Below, piece by piece: positions 53,044 through 61,730 of a DNA stretch of 64,000 nucleotides. Made by a program: the position numbers and the translations under genes. The DNA is taken from assembly GCF_001375495.1 (NCBI RefSeq), contig NZ_LN831058.1, positions 888,768-952,767 on the forward strand. Reading direction: 5' to 3'. Numbering within the stretch: the first letter of the stretch is position 1; each line of letters begins with the position of its first letter. Source of the stretch: Flaviflexus massiliensis. GTDB taxonomy: Bacteria > Actinomycetota > Actinomycetes > Actinomycetales > Actinomycetaceae. The notes beneath the pieces are model-generated. The model did not search any database, was not told where the DNA came from, and was given only the letters and a program-made list of their open reading frames with translations.

Positions 53044-53768
53044 ATGATGTTGAACGGTGGAGCAACTACGGGACAGGCAGAGCGCGGATTGCGGTTAACG
53101 CTGCTCGCGATCTCCGCGTTTCTTGTGACCGTCATCATCCACCTGCTCGGTCAACTTTTCGCACCCCACGCGGTCATCACGGAAGCCACGCAAGTGCTGC
53201 TCATGGCGTTCCTCGCCCTCGTACTGTGGGTCAGCACCGAGTCCCCTCGGTCCCGCTTCGCCAAGATTGCACTTCTTGCCCTGTTCTTTTCCTGGTTGGG
53301 AGACACCCTTCCCAGGTTCCTGGATGGGGATGCTGGATTCTTGGCAATGATCGCGGGATTCCTGCGCGCGCAAATCTGCTACATGACTGCCTTTTGGTCA
53401 TTTCGGGACAGGTCGATATTGAAACGGCCAGTCCTTATCGTGCCCTACGCAGCCGTGGCGATCGGACTTATTGTTCTGTGCGCGGATGGGGCGGGTAGCC
53501 TCCTCCTCCCGGTCATCCTCTATGCCGCAGTCATGCTATGGCGATTCTGGCGACCGGCCTTGGAGCTTACGCGACCGTTGGTGCAATCATCTTTCCAGTT
53601 TCGGATGCGCTGATTGCGCTGCGAGCTTTCGCTGACTTCACGCTTCCAGTCCACGGCTTCATCGTCATGCTCACCTATGTCCTGGGCCAGTCCCTCCTGA
53701 TCTACGCGATCTCCCTGCACGGCAGCGCCGGCCAAATGACACTGCCACGCGAGGATAATGGAGACTGA
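53044..53768 (+). pseudogene. YhhN-family (lysoplasmalogenase-like) membrane protein, frameshifted
   Basis: An integral membrane protein of the TMEM86/YhhN family (LALFFSWLGDTLPRFL is the conserved acid-containing segment). The first frame, from MMLNGGATTG, runs correctly to about 53535 (ILYAAVM). It then derails in LWRFWRPALEL and stops at 53613. The +2 frame continues the true sequence as AILATGLGAYATVGAIIFPV and HGFIVMLTYVLGQSLLIYAI to 53768. Two extra bases (CT) at about 53536 would explain the shift. Confidence 0.8.
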
Positions 53769-53949
53769 AAAAGGTCGCAGCCCAGGCCCGTGTGCTACTT
53801 GGCTTCCAAGTATGCAGCATCTATTCCCAGTTCATGGTCTGGACCCAATTGGGAGCTGCAGTCTTGGAAGGACGTATTCCTGCTCAGAAGCTAGGGTGGG
53901 TTAACCGTCAACCCGTGGACTTGCGGGCTTAAGGAAAGTTAGTCGAGGC

Positions 53950-54309
53950 ATGGAAGTTCAGTTTCCAACCGGATGCGGCAACGCTCCGCGAATCACGAGC
54001 GTCAATGACTTTGTGACTGCTTGGGCAGGGAAAGATGTGAAAACCCTGCGTGAATGGCTCGATGACGATGCCATCTGGCAAGTCATTGGGAAGTCGGACA
54101 CCACTCAACTTAGCGAGGTAGTTCCCGAGGATGACGTCATGTCATTGACGATTGACACAACGATTACGCACGGCAAGTTCGCAGCGAGTGACGGGTGGGT
54201 GAAGACAGTTCACGGACGAACTGACTTCAGTTTTGTCATCACCTTCAAGAGCGCCGGCAAGACCTCCCTAATTCGCTTCGTGAAGCTCTTCCTCGTCGAG
54301 AATGCGTAA
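53950..54309 (+). CDS. NTF2-like (SnoaL-type) protein
   Basis: 119 residues. The N-terminal region VNDFVTAWAGKDVKTLREWL followed by DDAIWQVIG is the standard opening of SnoaL-like polyketide-cyclase/NTF2 folds, and the end (FSFVITFKSAGKTSLIRFVK) fits the beta-sheet. The active role is unknown. An ATG at 53950 with the moderately spaced AGGAAAG site is used. Confidence 0.75.
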   Translation: MEVQFPTGCGNAPRITSVNDFVTAWAGKDVKTLREWLDDDAIWQVIGKSDTTQLSEVVPEDDVMSLTIDTTITHGKFAASDGWVKTVHGRTDFSFVITFKSAGKTSLIRFVKLFLVENA

Positions 54310-54400
54310 GGAGACCACAACCAGCATGCTCCCAAGCAGGACGAGGAAATCGTCGTGCACGGAAACTCATGATGTCATCCCTTCCGGTGTTGAGGATCTG

Positions 54401-55318
54401 CTATTGGCTTTCGTTCACCGGCACGACAACGATCTTTCCTGCCGTATGACCGTCCTCGACACGGGCCATGGCGGCGCCTGCCTCCTCCAGAGAGAACTGT
54501 TCGCTCACGTGGATACTGATTTGCTCCTGATCAAGCAGGTCCAGAATTTTGGCTAATCCTTCGGGATCGTGGTGGAGGGGAGTTCCGCCAAGATCATCAA
54601 CGATCTGAGAGTTGACTGTGGATAGAAGTCCGGCTGGGGTTGCGGCCAATGGTGCTAGACCATGGAGTATGTCTCCACCAACTAGATCTATCACCAGGTC
54701 GAAGGGGGTCATGACTGACTCGCGAAGCCGATCAAGTAAGTTCTCTCCGCGAGCTACAAAGGTCGCGCCCGTCTCCTCCACCATGTCGCGCTTCGCTTCG
54801 GATGCGACGCCGGTGACGTGGTGTCCGAGTGCGTGGGCGATTGAGGAGCCGAAACTACCGACCCCGCCGGAGGCACCCACGATGAGAATGCGTGCTCCCT
54901 CGTTGAGTTGCACTGAGGTGAGGGCGTCGTATGCGGCGATGCCAGCAACTGGAACCGTGCCGGCAACCTCGTGCGGAATAGATGGTGGTTTGAGTGCCGC
55001 ACTTTTGGCATTCATAACGGTGTACTCTGCCCAGGTTCCGCGGCCCCTGGCCGGCTTGCCGACAACATCGTCACCTACCTGAAAGGTCGTGACTCCTTCA
55101 CCGATCGCGGTGATAGTTCCGGAGGCCTCCAACCCCATCCCCACCGGCATCACACCCTTCCGACCAAACAGCCCTTCACGGCGCTTCCAGTCAGCTGGAT
55201 TCACCCCTGCTGCGCGAACCTTGACGAGTACCTGCTCGGGACCGGGGGAGGGGATGGGGATGTCGAGAAGCGCTTCCTTGCTAGCATCCCCGTACTGCTC
55301 AAATACATAGGCCTTCAT
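54401..55318 (-). CDS. zinc-independent NADP alcohol dehydrogenase (quinone-oxidoreductase type)
   Basis: 305 residues of the MDR superfamily without zinc cysteines. Features: MKAYVFEQYGDASKEALLDI start, AAGVNPADWKRREG, and the dinucleotide loop ILIVGASGGVGSFGSSIAHA. It reduces quinones, enals or related compounds with NADPH. The ATG at 55318 is chosen by family N-terminus and the GGTGGAGAG site; a longer reading from 55375 would add a non-homologous leader. Confidence 0.9.
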   Translation of the reverse strand: MKAYVFEQYGDASKEALLDIPIPSPGPEQVLVKVRAAGVNPADWKRREGLFGRKGVMPVGMGLEASGTITAIGEGVTTFQVGDDVVGKPARGRGTWAEYTVMNAKSAALKPPSIPHEVAGTVPVAGIAAYDALTSVQLNEGARILIVGASGGVGSFGSSIAHALGHHVTGVASEAKRDMVEETGATFVARGENLLDRLRESVMTPFDLVIDLVGGDILHGLAPLAATPAGLLSTVNSQIVDDLGGTPLHHDPEGLAKILDLLDQEQISIHVSEQFSLEEAGAAMARVEDGHTAGKIVVVPVNESQ

Positions 55319-55469
55319 CTCTCCACCATGCTCCTTCGCCAGCATGCTGTCCAAACCACTCGGCATTCCACCCATCCTTTACATTGCTTTGGTTCGCGAA
55401 GTTTGCAAAGGGAGGAGGTGGCCACCCTGTGGGTGACCACCTCGCAGGTAGTGTTTGGAATAGTTGTTC

Positions 55470-55948
55470 CTATGAAATGTTGAAGGCAGCCCTTTCGAGC
55501 TCCTCAACATCGAGTTTTCTCATTTTCAGCATGGCCTCACCGGCGCGGCGTGCAACCTCTGGATCAGAATGCGACATTAGTTCGATGAGGCGACGAGGGA
55601 CGACTTGCCAGGACAGTCCATACCTGTCTTTGAGTCAGCCGCATTGGGATTCCTCCCCACCTGCGGTGAGCGCATCCCAGTAGTAGTTCACTTTCTTCTG
55701 GTCGGCGCAGTCGATCTGGAACGAGATTGCCTCGTTGAATGTGAAGTGCGGTCCGCCGTTCATGGCGGTATAGCGCGTGCCGTCGAGTTCGAACTCGACG
55801 GCAGTACCGAACCTTCCGGCCCGGATGGATTGTCCATGGGGGAGCGTTCGACACGGAGGACAGACGAGTTGGGGAAAATACTGCAGTAGAACTGGGCTGC
55901 TTCTTCGGCGCTCTGGTCGTACCAGAGGCAGGGTATTGTGCTCGGCAT
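55470..55948 (-). pseudogene. PhnB/VOC-like protein with frameshift and nonsense codon
   Basis: A PhnB-type glyoxalase-fold protein of about 158 residues. It starts [20 protein letters not shown] and keeps [20 protein letters not shown]. Near 55805 a one-base deletion shifts the frame: the correct reading continues as [20 protein letters not shown] in the next frame. A TGA at 55635-55637 then replaces a Trp codon of the usual CGW(L)KDRYG motif. The end (MLKMRKLDVEELERAAF) is intact. Two independent lesions argue for true decay rather than sequencing error. Confidence 0.85.
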
Positions 55949-55960
55949 AGCGAGCCCCTC

Positions 55961-56464
55961 TCAGTTATGTGGTGTGACTGGGGGTTCAGCCGACCACGGG
56001 AACACGATCCACTCTTCGGTGTCGCGCCACACGTAGTCCGGATTCACGACGGAACGGGACTTCGCGTAAATAACCGCGGAACGCACCTCGGCATTGTGTT
56101 CTTTGAGAATGTCGATGACAAGTGCGAGAGTACGGCCGGAGTCGGCGACGTCATCAACGACGAGAAGCTTCTTTCCGGCAATGTTGTCAGTGTCCAGGAG
56201 CGGCGCAAGCAGGACAGGGTCGGGCAACGTTTCTTCAACGTCGGTATAGAACTCGACGTTCATGGCATCCGAGAGCTTGACGCCAAGGGAATAGGAGAGC
56301 GCGCCGGCCGGCAGGAGCCCGCCGCGTGCGACCGCGATGATGACATCGGGTGTGAAACCGGAATCGGCAATCTGTTGAGCCAGCTCCCGCGAAGCTGCAC
56401 CAAAACCTTCCCAGGTCAGGATTTCTTTATTTGTTAGATCCGATGAATCAGCGTGGTAGGCCAT
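55961..56464 (-). CDS. purine phosphoribosyltransferase (xanthine/hypoxanthine Gpt-like)
   Basis: 167 residues. The PRPP-binding loop LLVVDDVADSGRTLALVIDI is intact, and the upstream VIIAVARGGLLPAGALSYSL segment is characteristic of Gpt-type enzymes that salvage xanthine, guanine or hypoxanthine. The ATG at 56464 follows GAAGGAGAG; longer readings up to 56527 would cross the interrupted terminator. The IS1249 element now lies directly upstream, so its promoter may be altered. Confidence 0.87.
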   Translation of the reverse strand: MAYHADSSDLTNKEILTWEGFGAASRELAQQIADSGFTPDVIIAVARGGLLPAGALSYSLGVKLSDAMNVEFYTDVEETLPDPVLLAPLLDTDNIAGKKLLVVDDVADSGRTLALVIDILKEHNAEVRSAVIYAKSRSVVNPDYVWRDTEEWIVFPWSAEPPVTPHN

Positions 56465-56489
56465 CCCTCTCCTTCTTTCGTGTAAAAAT

Positions 56490-56513
56490 CCTACCCCGCC
56501 AGGGACCTGGCGG
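56490..56513 (-). terminator. intrinsic terminator of ddh, split by the IS1249 element
   Basis: The 5' arm CCTACCCCGCCAG (56490-56502), loop GGAC and the first half of the other arm lie here; the rest is at 57975-57980 beyond the IS. Removing the IS and one 8-bp target copy restores a perfect 13-bp stem, followed on the minus strand by ATTTTT. This is a textbook terminator for ddh. Confidence 0.85.
56506..56513. repeat. target-site duplication, left copy
   Basis: CCTGGCGG, identical to 57967-57974 on the other side of the element; 8 bp is the usual length for IS256-group insertions. Confidence 0.85.
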
Positions 56514-56556
56514 GGCTTATAGGACAAAATGTGTTGGTCGGGTCGTGTTTTAGAAG

Positions 56557-57699
56557 CTAGGTCCAGGAGTTCGGGTGGGGGCTGGTGTGGTGGAGCTCGT
56601 TCCAGACTGCGATGGTGCCCATGACGGGCAGGCCGATGTCACGCTCATGGCTCTCACGGCGAGCCGCTGCCTGATAGAGCTCACTGATCTGGGACTCGGT
56701 GGGCATGGTCTGCAAGATCATGGCCGGACTCAACGGCGTCTCGGTATGCATGTAGCACCACCACATAATCGCTTTGATACGCCGCTCGAAACTCATTCCC
56801 CGATGATCACGCAGCAAGGCACGCAGCTGGGTGTTGACTCCGCCCTCGATCCGGTTGTTGGTTGCCGGCAGCGGCACTGCCAGGTAGGCCGAAGCAGGAT
56901 AATTCTTGGGGTCAACAAAAGTGAACAAAGTCGAGGAACGGATTAAGGTATCCAAGCTCGATCGTGCGGTGATCAGTCGCTGATGAGTGAACACTGTCCT
57001 GCCAGTAGCCAGGGTCGTTTTCTCAGCCAGGAACTCTTCCCACCGGTTGCGCCACTGCCCGTACGCCACCAGCCACGCGGCTGCCTCAACATTCGTTGAT
57101 ACTTTCATCAGAGCCTTGGCCAGCCCGTAGATCTCTACTCCTGCCTGGGTTCGCGGGCGCGTGGTGGTCTGCCGACGGACCTGGCTGAAGGCGTGGAACA
57201 GGCAGCGTTGGACCTTGGTGTGTGGCCATAGCTTCCGTCTGGCTGCAGCAAATCCCTGCCCGCCGTCGGTGACCACCGCGTCGGGGGCGGCGATCTTCGA
57301 CAGAAGGGCTTCCCATGAGGTGGTGCGCTCGGTACGGGCCAGGTGCCAGCCGAGCACGTGGGTGTTGCTGGTGGCGATCAAGATGACGGCAAGCCTGCCG
57401 AGGTGGATCCCGTCAACGTAGACGACCCGGTGGACCTCGTCCACGATCGGGGGTAAAGGCCACAGTGCCCAGAAGCGTTGGGTGCGGCGCCGGTAGGTGC
57501 GCCCGGCCCCGGGCAGGTCTCGTTGGCGCTTGCGGGAGAACAAGAAGCTCAGGAACAGGGCGAGGTCTTTCGCGTCCGTATTGATCTGTGCGACCTGGGT
57601 TGTCCCGCACGAGGGGCATCGGTAGCGCTGGCGTCCCGTGCCGGTCTTTCCGTACCGGGTCATGGGCCGCTGACAAGGACTACAAGAAGGCGTATTCAC
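56557..57699 (-). CDS. IS1249-family transposase
   Basis: 380 residues. The N-terminal zinc-ribbon reads CSPCQRPMTRYGKTGTGRQR with a second pair YRCPSCG. The DDE core follows: VVYVDGIHLGRLAVILIA (first Asp), DAVVTDGGQGFAAARRKLWP (second Asp), and NNRIEGGVNTQLRALLRDHR (catalytic Glu). An AxxCLFHAF-type RCLFHAF segment is typical of this group. The frame is undamaged, so the element is possibly active. The ATG at 57699 follows GGCGTGAATA with a weak ribosome site. Confidence 0.92.
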   Translation of the reverse strand: MNTPSCSPCQRPMTRYGKTGTGRQRYRCPSCGTTQVAQINTDAKDLALFLSFLFSRKRQRDLPGAGRTYRRRTQRFWALWPLPPIVDEVHRVVYVDGIHLGRLAVILIATSNTHVLGWHLARTERTTSWEALLSKIAAPDAVVTDGGQGFAAARRKLWPHTKVQRCLFHAFSQVRRQTTTRPRTQAGVEIYGLAKALMKVSTNVEAAAWLVAYGQWRNRWEEFLAEKTTLATGRTVFTHQRLITARSSLDTLIRSSTLFTFVDPKNYPASAYLAVPLPATNNRIEGGVNTQLRALLRDHRGMSFERRIKAIMWWCYMHTETPLSPAMILQTMPTESQISELYQAAARRESHERDIGLPVMGTIAVWNELHHTSPHPNSWT

Positions 57700-57764
57700 G
57701 CCTTTAATCAGGCAACTCCAAACCTGCTTTTATGGTGATAACACGCCCATAAGTCGAGGTGAAA

Positions 57765-57963
57765 CCAACACCGAATGTCCTATAACCTGGCTCCAGGAAC
57801 CCAACTCTGACCCCGACCTTTTAGCTCTATGCCGGGGGAAAGTCGCAGTGAAACCAACACGTAGTGTCCACCTGTGAAGTTGAAACCATCGAACTTCAAT
57901 CCCGACAAAACGTTGACAGCAAGCCGAAAAACCCGACCCAAACCAACACCAAATGTCCTATAA
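57765..57963. repeat. three terminal-type motifs spaced exactly 89 bp in the IS1249 right end
   Basis: CCAACACCGAATGTCCTATA begins at 57765, CCAACACGTAGTGTCCA at 57854 and CCAACACCAAATGTCCTATA at 57943. The intervals are 89 and 89 bp, and the sequence between them is only weakly conserved (shared CCCGAC). The innermost two could be older IS ends or additional transposase-binding sites. The left end has just one copy. Confidence 0.75.
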
Positions 57964-57966
57964 GCC

Positions 57967-57974
57967 CCTGGCGG
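57967..57974. repeat. target-site duplication, right copy
   Basis: CCTGGCGG, matching 56506-56513. Confidence 0.85.
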
Positions 57975-58013
57975 GGTAGGTGAGGGAGATTGTGCTTGAA
58001 AGCTTTCGGTCTT

Positions 58014-58973
58014 CTAGACGTCGCGGGCGAGCAGTTCCTCAAGAGACTGGGGAGCGAGCAGGTAGGGCGGGACTTCGAGAACCGAGAACGCACCCGACTG
58101 GCCGGCTTCTTTCAAACGGTAGGCTGCGCGACCGTAGGCAACCTGGACGGCGGCGGTGAATGCGGGGTTGGAGTTGAGATCAAGGCTGAACTCGACCGTG
58201 TTGTGGGTGCCGCCGAGGTCGCCGGAGGTGATGACGTGTCCGCCGTGAGGCAGGCCCTGGTGGTCGCGGACAAACTCTTCTTCGCTAATGAAGTGAACCT
58301 CGACTTCGTAGCCAACAAAGTAGTCCGGCATCGTCCGAATCTCATTCTCGATGCGCTCGTGGTCAGCAGGATCCGCAACAATCCAGCACTGACGCAGGTG
58401 GGCGTTGTGGCCGGTGATGTCCTGCCCATTGCCGGAACGTGCCGATTCTATCGCGTCCTCACGCGGGATCGTGTACTGAACTGCCTTCTGCACTCCGTCA
58501 ATGCGACGCAGGGCGTCCGAATGGCCCTGAGAAACACCCTTACCCCAAAACGTATTCTGCTGGGACTGTGGGAATAGGGAGGATGCGAGGGTGCGGTTGA
58601 GCGAGAACAGTCCCGGATCCCAGCCGGTTGAAATGATCGCCACATTGTCGTTGGCGTAGGCCACCTCATCCATCGCCTCATAGTGCTCCGGGATGCGCTT
58701 GTGGTTATCGTACGTGTCGACGGTGGTGAACTTGGCGGCGTACTTTGTTGCCTGCTCGGGAATGTCGGTGGCGGAACCGATGCACAGGTACAGGACATCG
58801 ATGTCGTCCACGTAGGAGTCAATGTCCGCTACCGGGAACACCTTCGTGCCTGTATCAAGTTCGGTACGGCGGGAAAAAATCCCGACGAGCTCGATGTCGT
58901 CCTGACGCTTGATGTTGTCTTCGACGCTCCGTCCCAGATTTCCATAACCTACGATTGCGGCTCTAATTGTCAT
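58014..58973 (-). CDS. ddh: meso-diaminopimelate D-dehydrogenase
   Basis: NADPH-dependent one-step amination of tetrahydrodipicolinate to meso-diaminopimelate, for lysine and peptidoglycan. 319 residues, as in Corynebacterium glutamicum Ddh. Rossmann loop AIVGYGNLGRS, VADIDSYVDDIDVLYLCIGS, substrate-site segment ISTGWDPGLFSLNR, and FWGKGVSQGHSDALRRIDGV. Its terminator is interrupted by the IS1249 element 40 bp downstream. The ATG at 58973 follows AGAGGATTCC. Confidence 0.94.
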   Translation of the reverse strand: MTIRAAIVGYGNLGRSVEDNIKRQDDIELVGIFSRRTELDTGTKVFPVADIDSYVDDIDVLYLCIGSATDIPEQATKYAAKFTTVDTYDNHKRIPEHYEAMDEVAYANDNVAIISTGWDPGLFSLNRTLASSLFPQSQQNTFWGKGVSQGHSDALRRIDGVQKAVQYTIPREDAIESARSGNGQDITGHNAHLRQCWIVADPADHERIENEIRTMPDYFVGYEVEVHFISEEEFVRDHQGLPHGGHVITSGDLGGTHNTVEFSLDLNSNPAFTAAVQVAYGRAAYRLKEAGQSGAFSVLEVPPYLLAPQSLEELLARDV

Positions 58974-59316
58974 GCTGGAATCCTCTCTCGAACTATTGCC
59001 CTAACAGTAAAATGCATGGGGAACTCTCCCTGCAATTGACGTGCTGATTCCACATTCTGACATCAGCGACACGCACATCTCTTCACCATCATTCCCGAAA
59101 GCCAACTTGCGCTTTAGCGTCTGTCTAGCTCTTCGTGGCACTCCACCCGGATTAGCCGCTCTTTACCCTAAACCCGTGGCTGTTTGCCGTGAGTTTGCAG
59201 CTGATCCCAACCAGGTTCCCCTCTAGTGCAGCATCGTAATCTCAATTAATCACGTCGGGAATATAGTTGCGATTTCAATTGTTTACGTGGGTGAGTATCT
59301 GACAAAGAAGGACAAT
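58974..59316. other. divergent intergenic region between ddh and the LLM oxidoreductase gene
   Basis: No gene is supported in these 340 bp. It should contain both divergent promoters, but no clear -10/-35 pair or operator was identified. Confidence 0.4.
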
Positions 59317-60369
59317 ATGGCTTACACATCTGTTCCCCAGAAGGTTGAGTTCGGTTTGAACTCGTTTGGTGACGTCACTCCCGGCCCCGACGGGCAGCCC
59401 AAGCACCCTGCCGACGTGATTCGGGAGGTCGTGGAAGAGGCAGTTCTCGCGGACTCCGTCGGGATCGAAGCGATCGGCCTTGGAGAGCATCACCGTGACG
59501 ATTACGCGATCTCGTCACCGGACATGGTCTTGGCAGCAATCGCCTCTCGGACAAAGAACATCAAGTTGGGATCCGCGGTAACGGTTCTGTCTTCCGATGA
59601 TCCGTTGCGCGTATTCGAGCGCTTTGCCACTCTCGATGCTGTGAGCAATGGGCGGGCCGAGATTATTCTGGGTCGAGGTTCCTTCACCGAGTCTTTCCCG
59701 CTGTTTGGCTACAAGCTTGAGGATTACAACGTCCTGTTCGAAGAGAAGTTCGAGATCTTTGCCGAGGCGCTCAAGGAACGTCCGATCCGCTGGTCCGGAA
59801 CGCACCGCGCTCCGATCGAAGGCGCCATGCTCATGCCCCGCACCAAGAATGGTCTCTCAGCCTGGGTCGGGGTGGGTGGCTCGCCCGAATCCGTGCTCCG
59901 GTCCGTGCGCCGACAGGTGCCGATGATGCTTGCCATTATCGGTGGAGCTCCCGCCCGGTTCCGTCCGTACGTTGATCTGTACCACCGTGCGCAGGAGGAA
60001 ATGGGAGTTGATCGAATGCCGCTCGGTATGCACTCACCGGGACACGTCGCCGACACCGACGAGCAGGCCCGCGAGGAACTGTGGGAGCCATTCCGTCAAA
60101 ACCGCATTCGCATCGGGCGGGAGCGGGGATGGCCGGACCCGACCTATGAGGAGTACGTGTCTGAAATTGAGGAGGGGGTTCTTTTCGTGGGCTCACCCGA
60201 AACTGTGGCGCAGAAGGTCTATGACAACGTGCGAGCCCTCGAAGTGGATCGCTTTGACCTTAAGTATGCGAACGGGATGATGGCGCACGAACTCATGATG
60301 AATTCGATTGAGCTGTACGGCACGAAGGTGCTTCCCCGCGTTCGTGAGATGCTTGCCAGGAGTTTTTAA
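59317..60369 (+). CDS. LLM-class flavin-dependent oxidoreductase
   Basis: 350 residues of the luciferase-like monooxygenase fold (Atu2307-like subgroup). Landmarks: VEFGLNSFGDVTPGPDGQ, IEAIGLGEHHRDDYAISSP, NIKLGSAVTVLSSDDPLRVF and EIILGRGSFTESFPLFGY. It is a flavin oxidoreductase of unknown substrate. The ATG at 59317 follows AAGAAGGAC; a GTG at 59287 is less likely. Confidence 0.9.
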   Translation: MAYTSVPQKVEFGLNSFGDVTPGPDGQPKHPADVIREVVEEAVLADSVGIEAIGLGEHHRDDYAISSPDMVLAAIASRTKNIKLGSAVTVLSSDDPLRVFERFATLDAVSNGRAEIILGRGSFTESFPLFGYKLEDYNVLFEEKFEIFAEALKERPIRWSGTHRAPIEGAMLMPRTKNGLSAWVGVGGSPESVLRSVRRQVPMMLAIIGGAPARFRPYVDLYHRAQEEMGVDRMPLGMHSPGHVADTDEQAREELWEPFRQNRIRIGRERGWPDPTYEEYVSEIEEGVLFVGSPETVAQKVYDNVRALEVDRFDLKYANGMMAHELMMNSIELYGTKVLPRVREMLARSF

Positions 60370-60463
60370 CCTCCGTCTCATCTCCACCTGCGAGGATGGA
60401 TCCCAGGGTAGATGGTTACAGCTGTGACAGAATCAAGACACTGTCACATGGAAGGGAAGAATC

Positions 60464-61159
60464 ATGAAAATCAAATCAATCGGACTTGCAGCCGCTCTCG
60501 CGCTCACACTCGCAGCGTGCTCTGACAGCTCGGACACTGAGGAGACCACCACGGAATCTGGCCCGGTCGCTGTTGAGACCACGGATGATTCTGATTCCGC
60601 AGACGATAATGGCGGAACCGAGGATGCAACCGACTCCACTGACGGTGCAACGGAGCCGGAGGGCACCGAAACCTCGGACGATGCTGGCTCCGACAGCGCG
60701 GAGGCACCGGGTCGTGACATCGACCTGGCTTCCTACGACTTCGCTTTCACGCTCGAAGAAGCCATTGAGGCGAGCAACGCTCACACGGGCGGTGGCACCA
60801 TTCACCAGGTCGGCATGGACTGGGATGAGGATACTGACGCCTGGGTGTGGGAAGTTGACACGATCAGCGATGGTCGTAGCTGGGAGCTTGAAATCAACGC
60901 AACCACCGGTGACATTAGCGAACAGGATGAAGACGACGAAGACGATGATGAGCCGGCAGTGGATCCGTTTGGCTCCGTTGACTACCACGCTGCCATGAGC
61001 ATCGCCATCGGCGAGGTTCCCGGAACCGTTTCGCAGTGGGATCTTGACTGGAATGATGATCGTGAGATCTACTCGATTGAGGTACGCGCCGACGGTGGTG
61101 GAGAAACTGAAATTGAAATCGACGCCTCGAACGGCGACATTGTAGAGATTGATGACTGA
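60464..61159 (+). CDS. PepSY-domain lipoprotein with acidic linker
   Basis: 231 residues. A lipoprotein signal peptide ends at LTLAAC (Cys19). Residues 20-85 are a Thr/Ser/Glu/Asp-rich flexible linker. Two PepSY repeats follow (FTLEEAIEASNAHTGGG … WELEINATTGDISEQD, then DYHAAMSIAIGEVPGTV … ETEIEIDASNGDIVEID), with an acidic spacer between. PepSY domains bind or inhibit peptidases or sense ligands at the envelope. An AAGGGAAG site precedes the ATG. Its stop overlaps the next gene (TGATG). Confidence 0.88.
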   Translation: MKIKSIGLAAALALTLAACSDSSDTEETTTESGPVAVETTDDSDSADDNGGTEDATDSTDGATEPEGTETSDDAGSDSAEAPGRDIDLASYDFAFTLEEAIEASNAHTGGGTIHQVGMDWDEDTDAWVWEVDTISDGRSWELEINATTGDISEQDEDDEDDDEPAVDPFGSVDYHAAMSIAIGEVPGTVSQWDLDWNDDREIYSIEVRADGGGETEIEIDASNGDIVEIDD

Positions 61160-61473
61160 TGATTAAAGTACGTAATAACCCAGCCGAATCCCGATACGAA
61201 GTGCTGGTCGATGGTGGAGTTGTTGGCTTTGCCGACTACCGGGTTGATGGCAATGTGCTGACGGCACCCCACACCGAGGTGGACCCCGAGCACGGCGGGA
61301 AGGGCCTGGCCGGCAAGCTAATCACCCAGCTGCTCGACGATGCGAAAGAAGCTGGACAGCAGGTTCTTCCGGTGTGTCCCTTCGTTTCCGTCTACATCAA
61401 GAAGAATCCGCAATACCGAGAACTTGTTCCCGAGCAGAGCTGGGCCCGTTTCCAGCTAACTGACGAAAACTAG
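61159..61473 (+). CDS. small GNAT-like (YjdJ-type) acetyltransferase
   Basis: 104 residues, the single-domain N-acetyltransferase-like family with EVDPEHGGKGLAGKLITQLL (acetyl-CoA-binding helix) and VLPVCPFVSVYIKKNPQYRE (conserved CPF-Y motif). Start overlaps the PepSY lipoprotein stop by 1 bp, so translation is coupled. A strong terminator follows at 61493. Confidence 0.9.
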   Translation: MIKVRNNPAESRYEVLVDGGVVGFADYRVDGNVLTAPHTEVDPEHGGKGLAGKLITQLLDDAKEAGQQVLPVCPFVSVYIKKNPQYRELVPEQSWARFQLTDEN

Positions 61474-61492
61474 GCTACTCACAGCAGATACG

Positions 61493-61538
61493 AGCAGGGT
61501 GGTCCGCAACGTCTTTGTTACGGACCACCCTGCTTTTG
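61493..61538 (+). terminator. intrinsic terminator after the PepSY-GNAT pair
   Basis: Perfect 14-bp stem AGCAGGGTGGTCCG (61493-61506) and its complement (61521-61534), 14-base loop, followed by TTTTG. Confidence 0.9.
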
Positions 61539-61730
61539 TCTTGTTTGCAAGACATGGGGGAGTGCTCACCGCGAGGGTGCAAGCCGGGGTGCCCGGATTC
61601 TTTATTTCCCACTATTTCAACGGAAAAGGCCTGCTTAGTGACTGTTAGATGATCACTTTTCTAGGTCTGGGAGTTTGCGTGGGGAGTTCTGATTCTGCCC
61701 TGAGTGTCTGACTGGGCTTAGCCTCGAGGC

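Larger units (their letters stand above)
56514..57966 (-). mobile_element. IS1249-family insertion sequence (1,453 bp)
   Basis: Bounded by inverted ends GGCTTATAGGACA (left at 56514; right, inverted, ending at 57966) and by the 8-bp duplication CCTGGCGG. It contains one transposase gene on the minus strand and, between that gene's start and the right end, three 89-bp-spaced copies of the terminal motif. It sits between gpt-like and ddh genes within their shared terminator. Confidence 0.9.

Noticed and set aside
17887-55637. Stop-codon reassignment or programmed readthrough to explain the many in-frame stops
   Set aside because: All three stop codons occur as lesions in unrelated genes, while intact genes in the window end normally at the same codons; independent decay is simpler. 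The TGA in the PhnB-like gene has no selenocysteine-type context and the gene also carries a frameshift.
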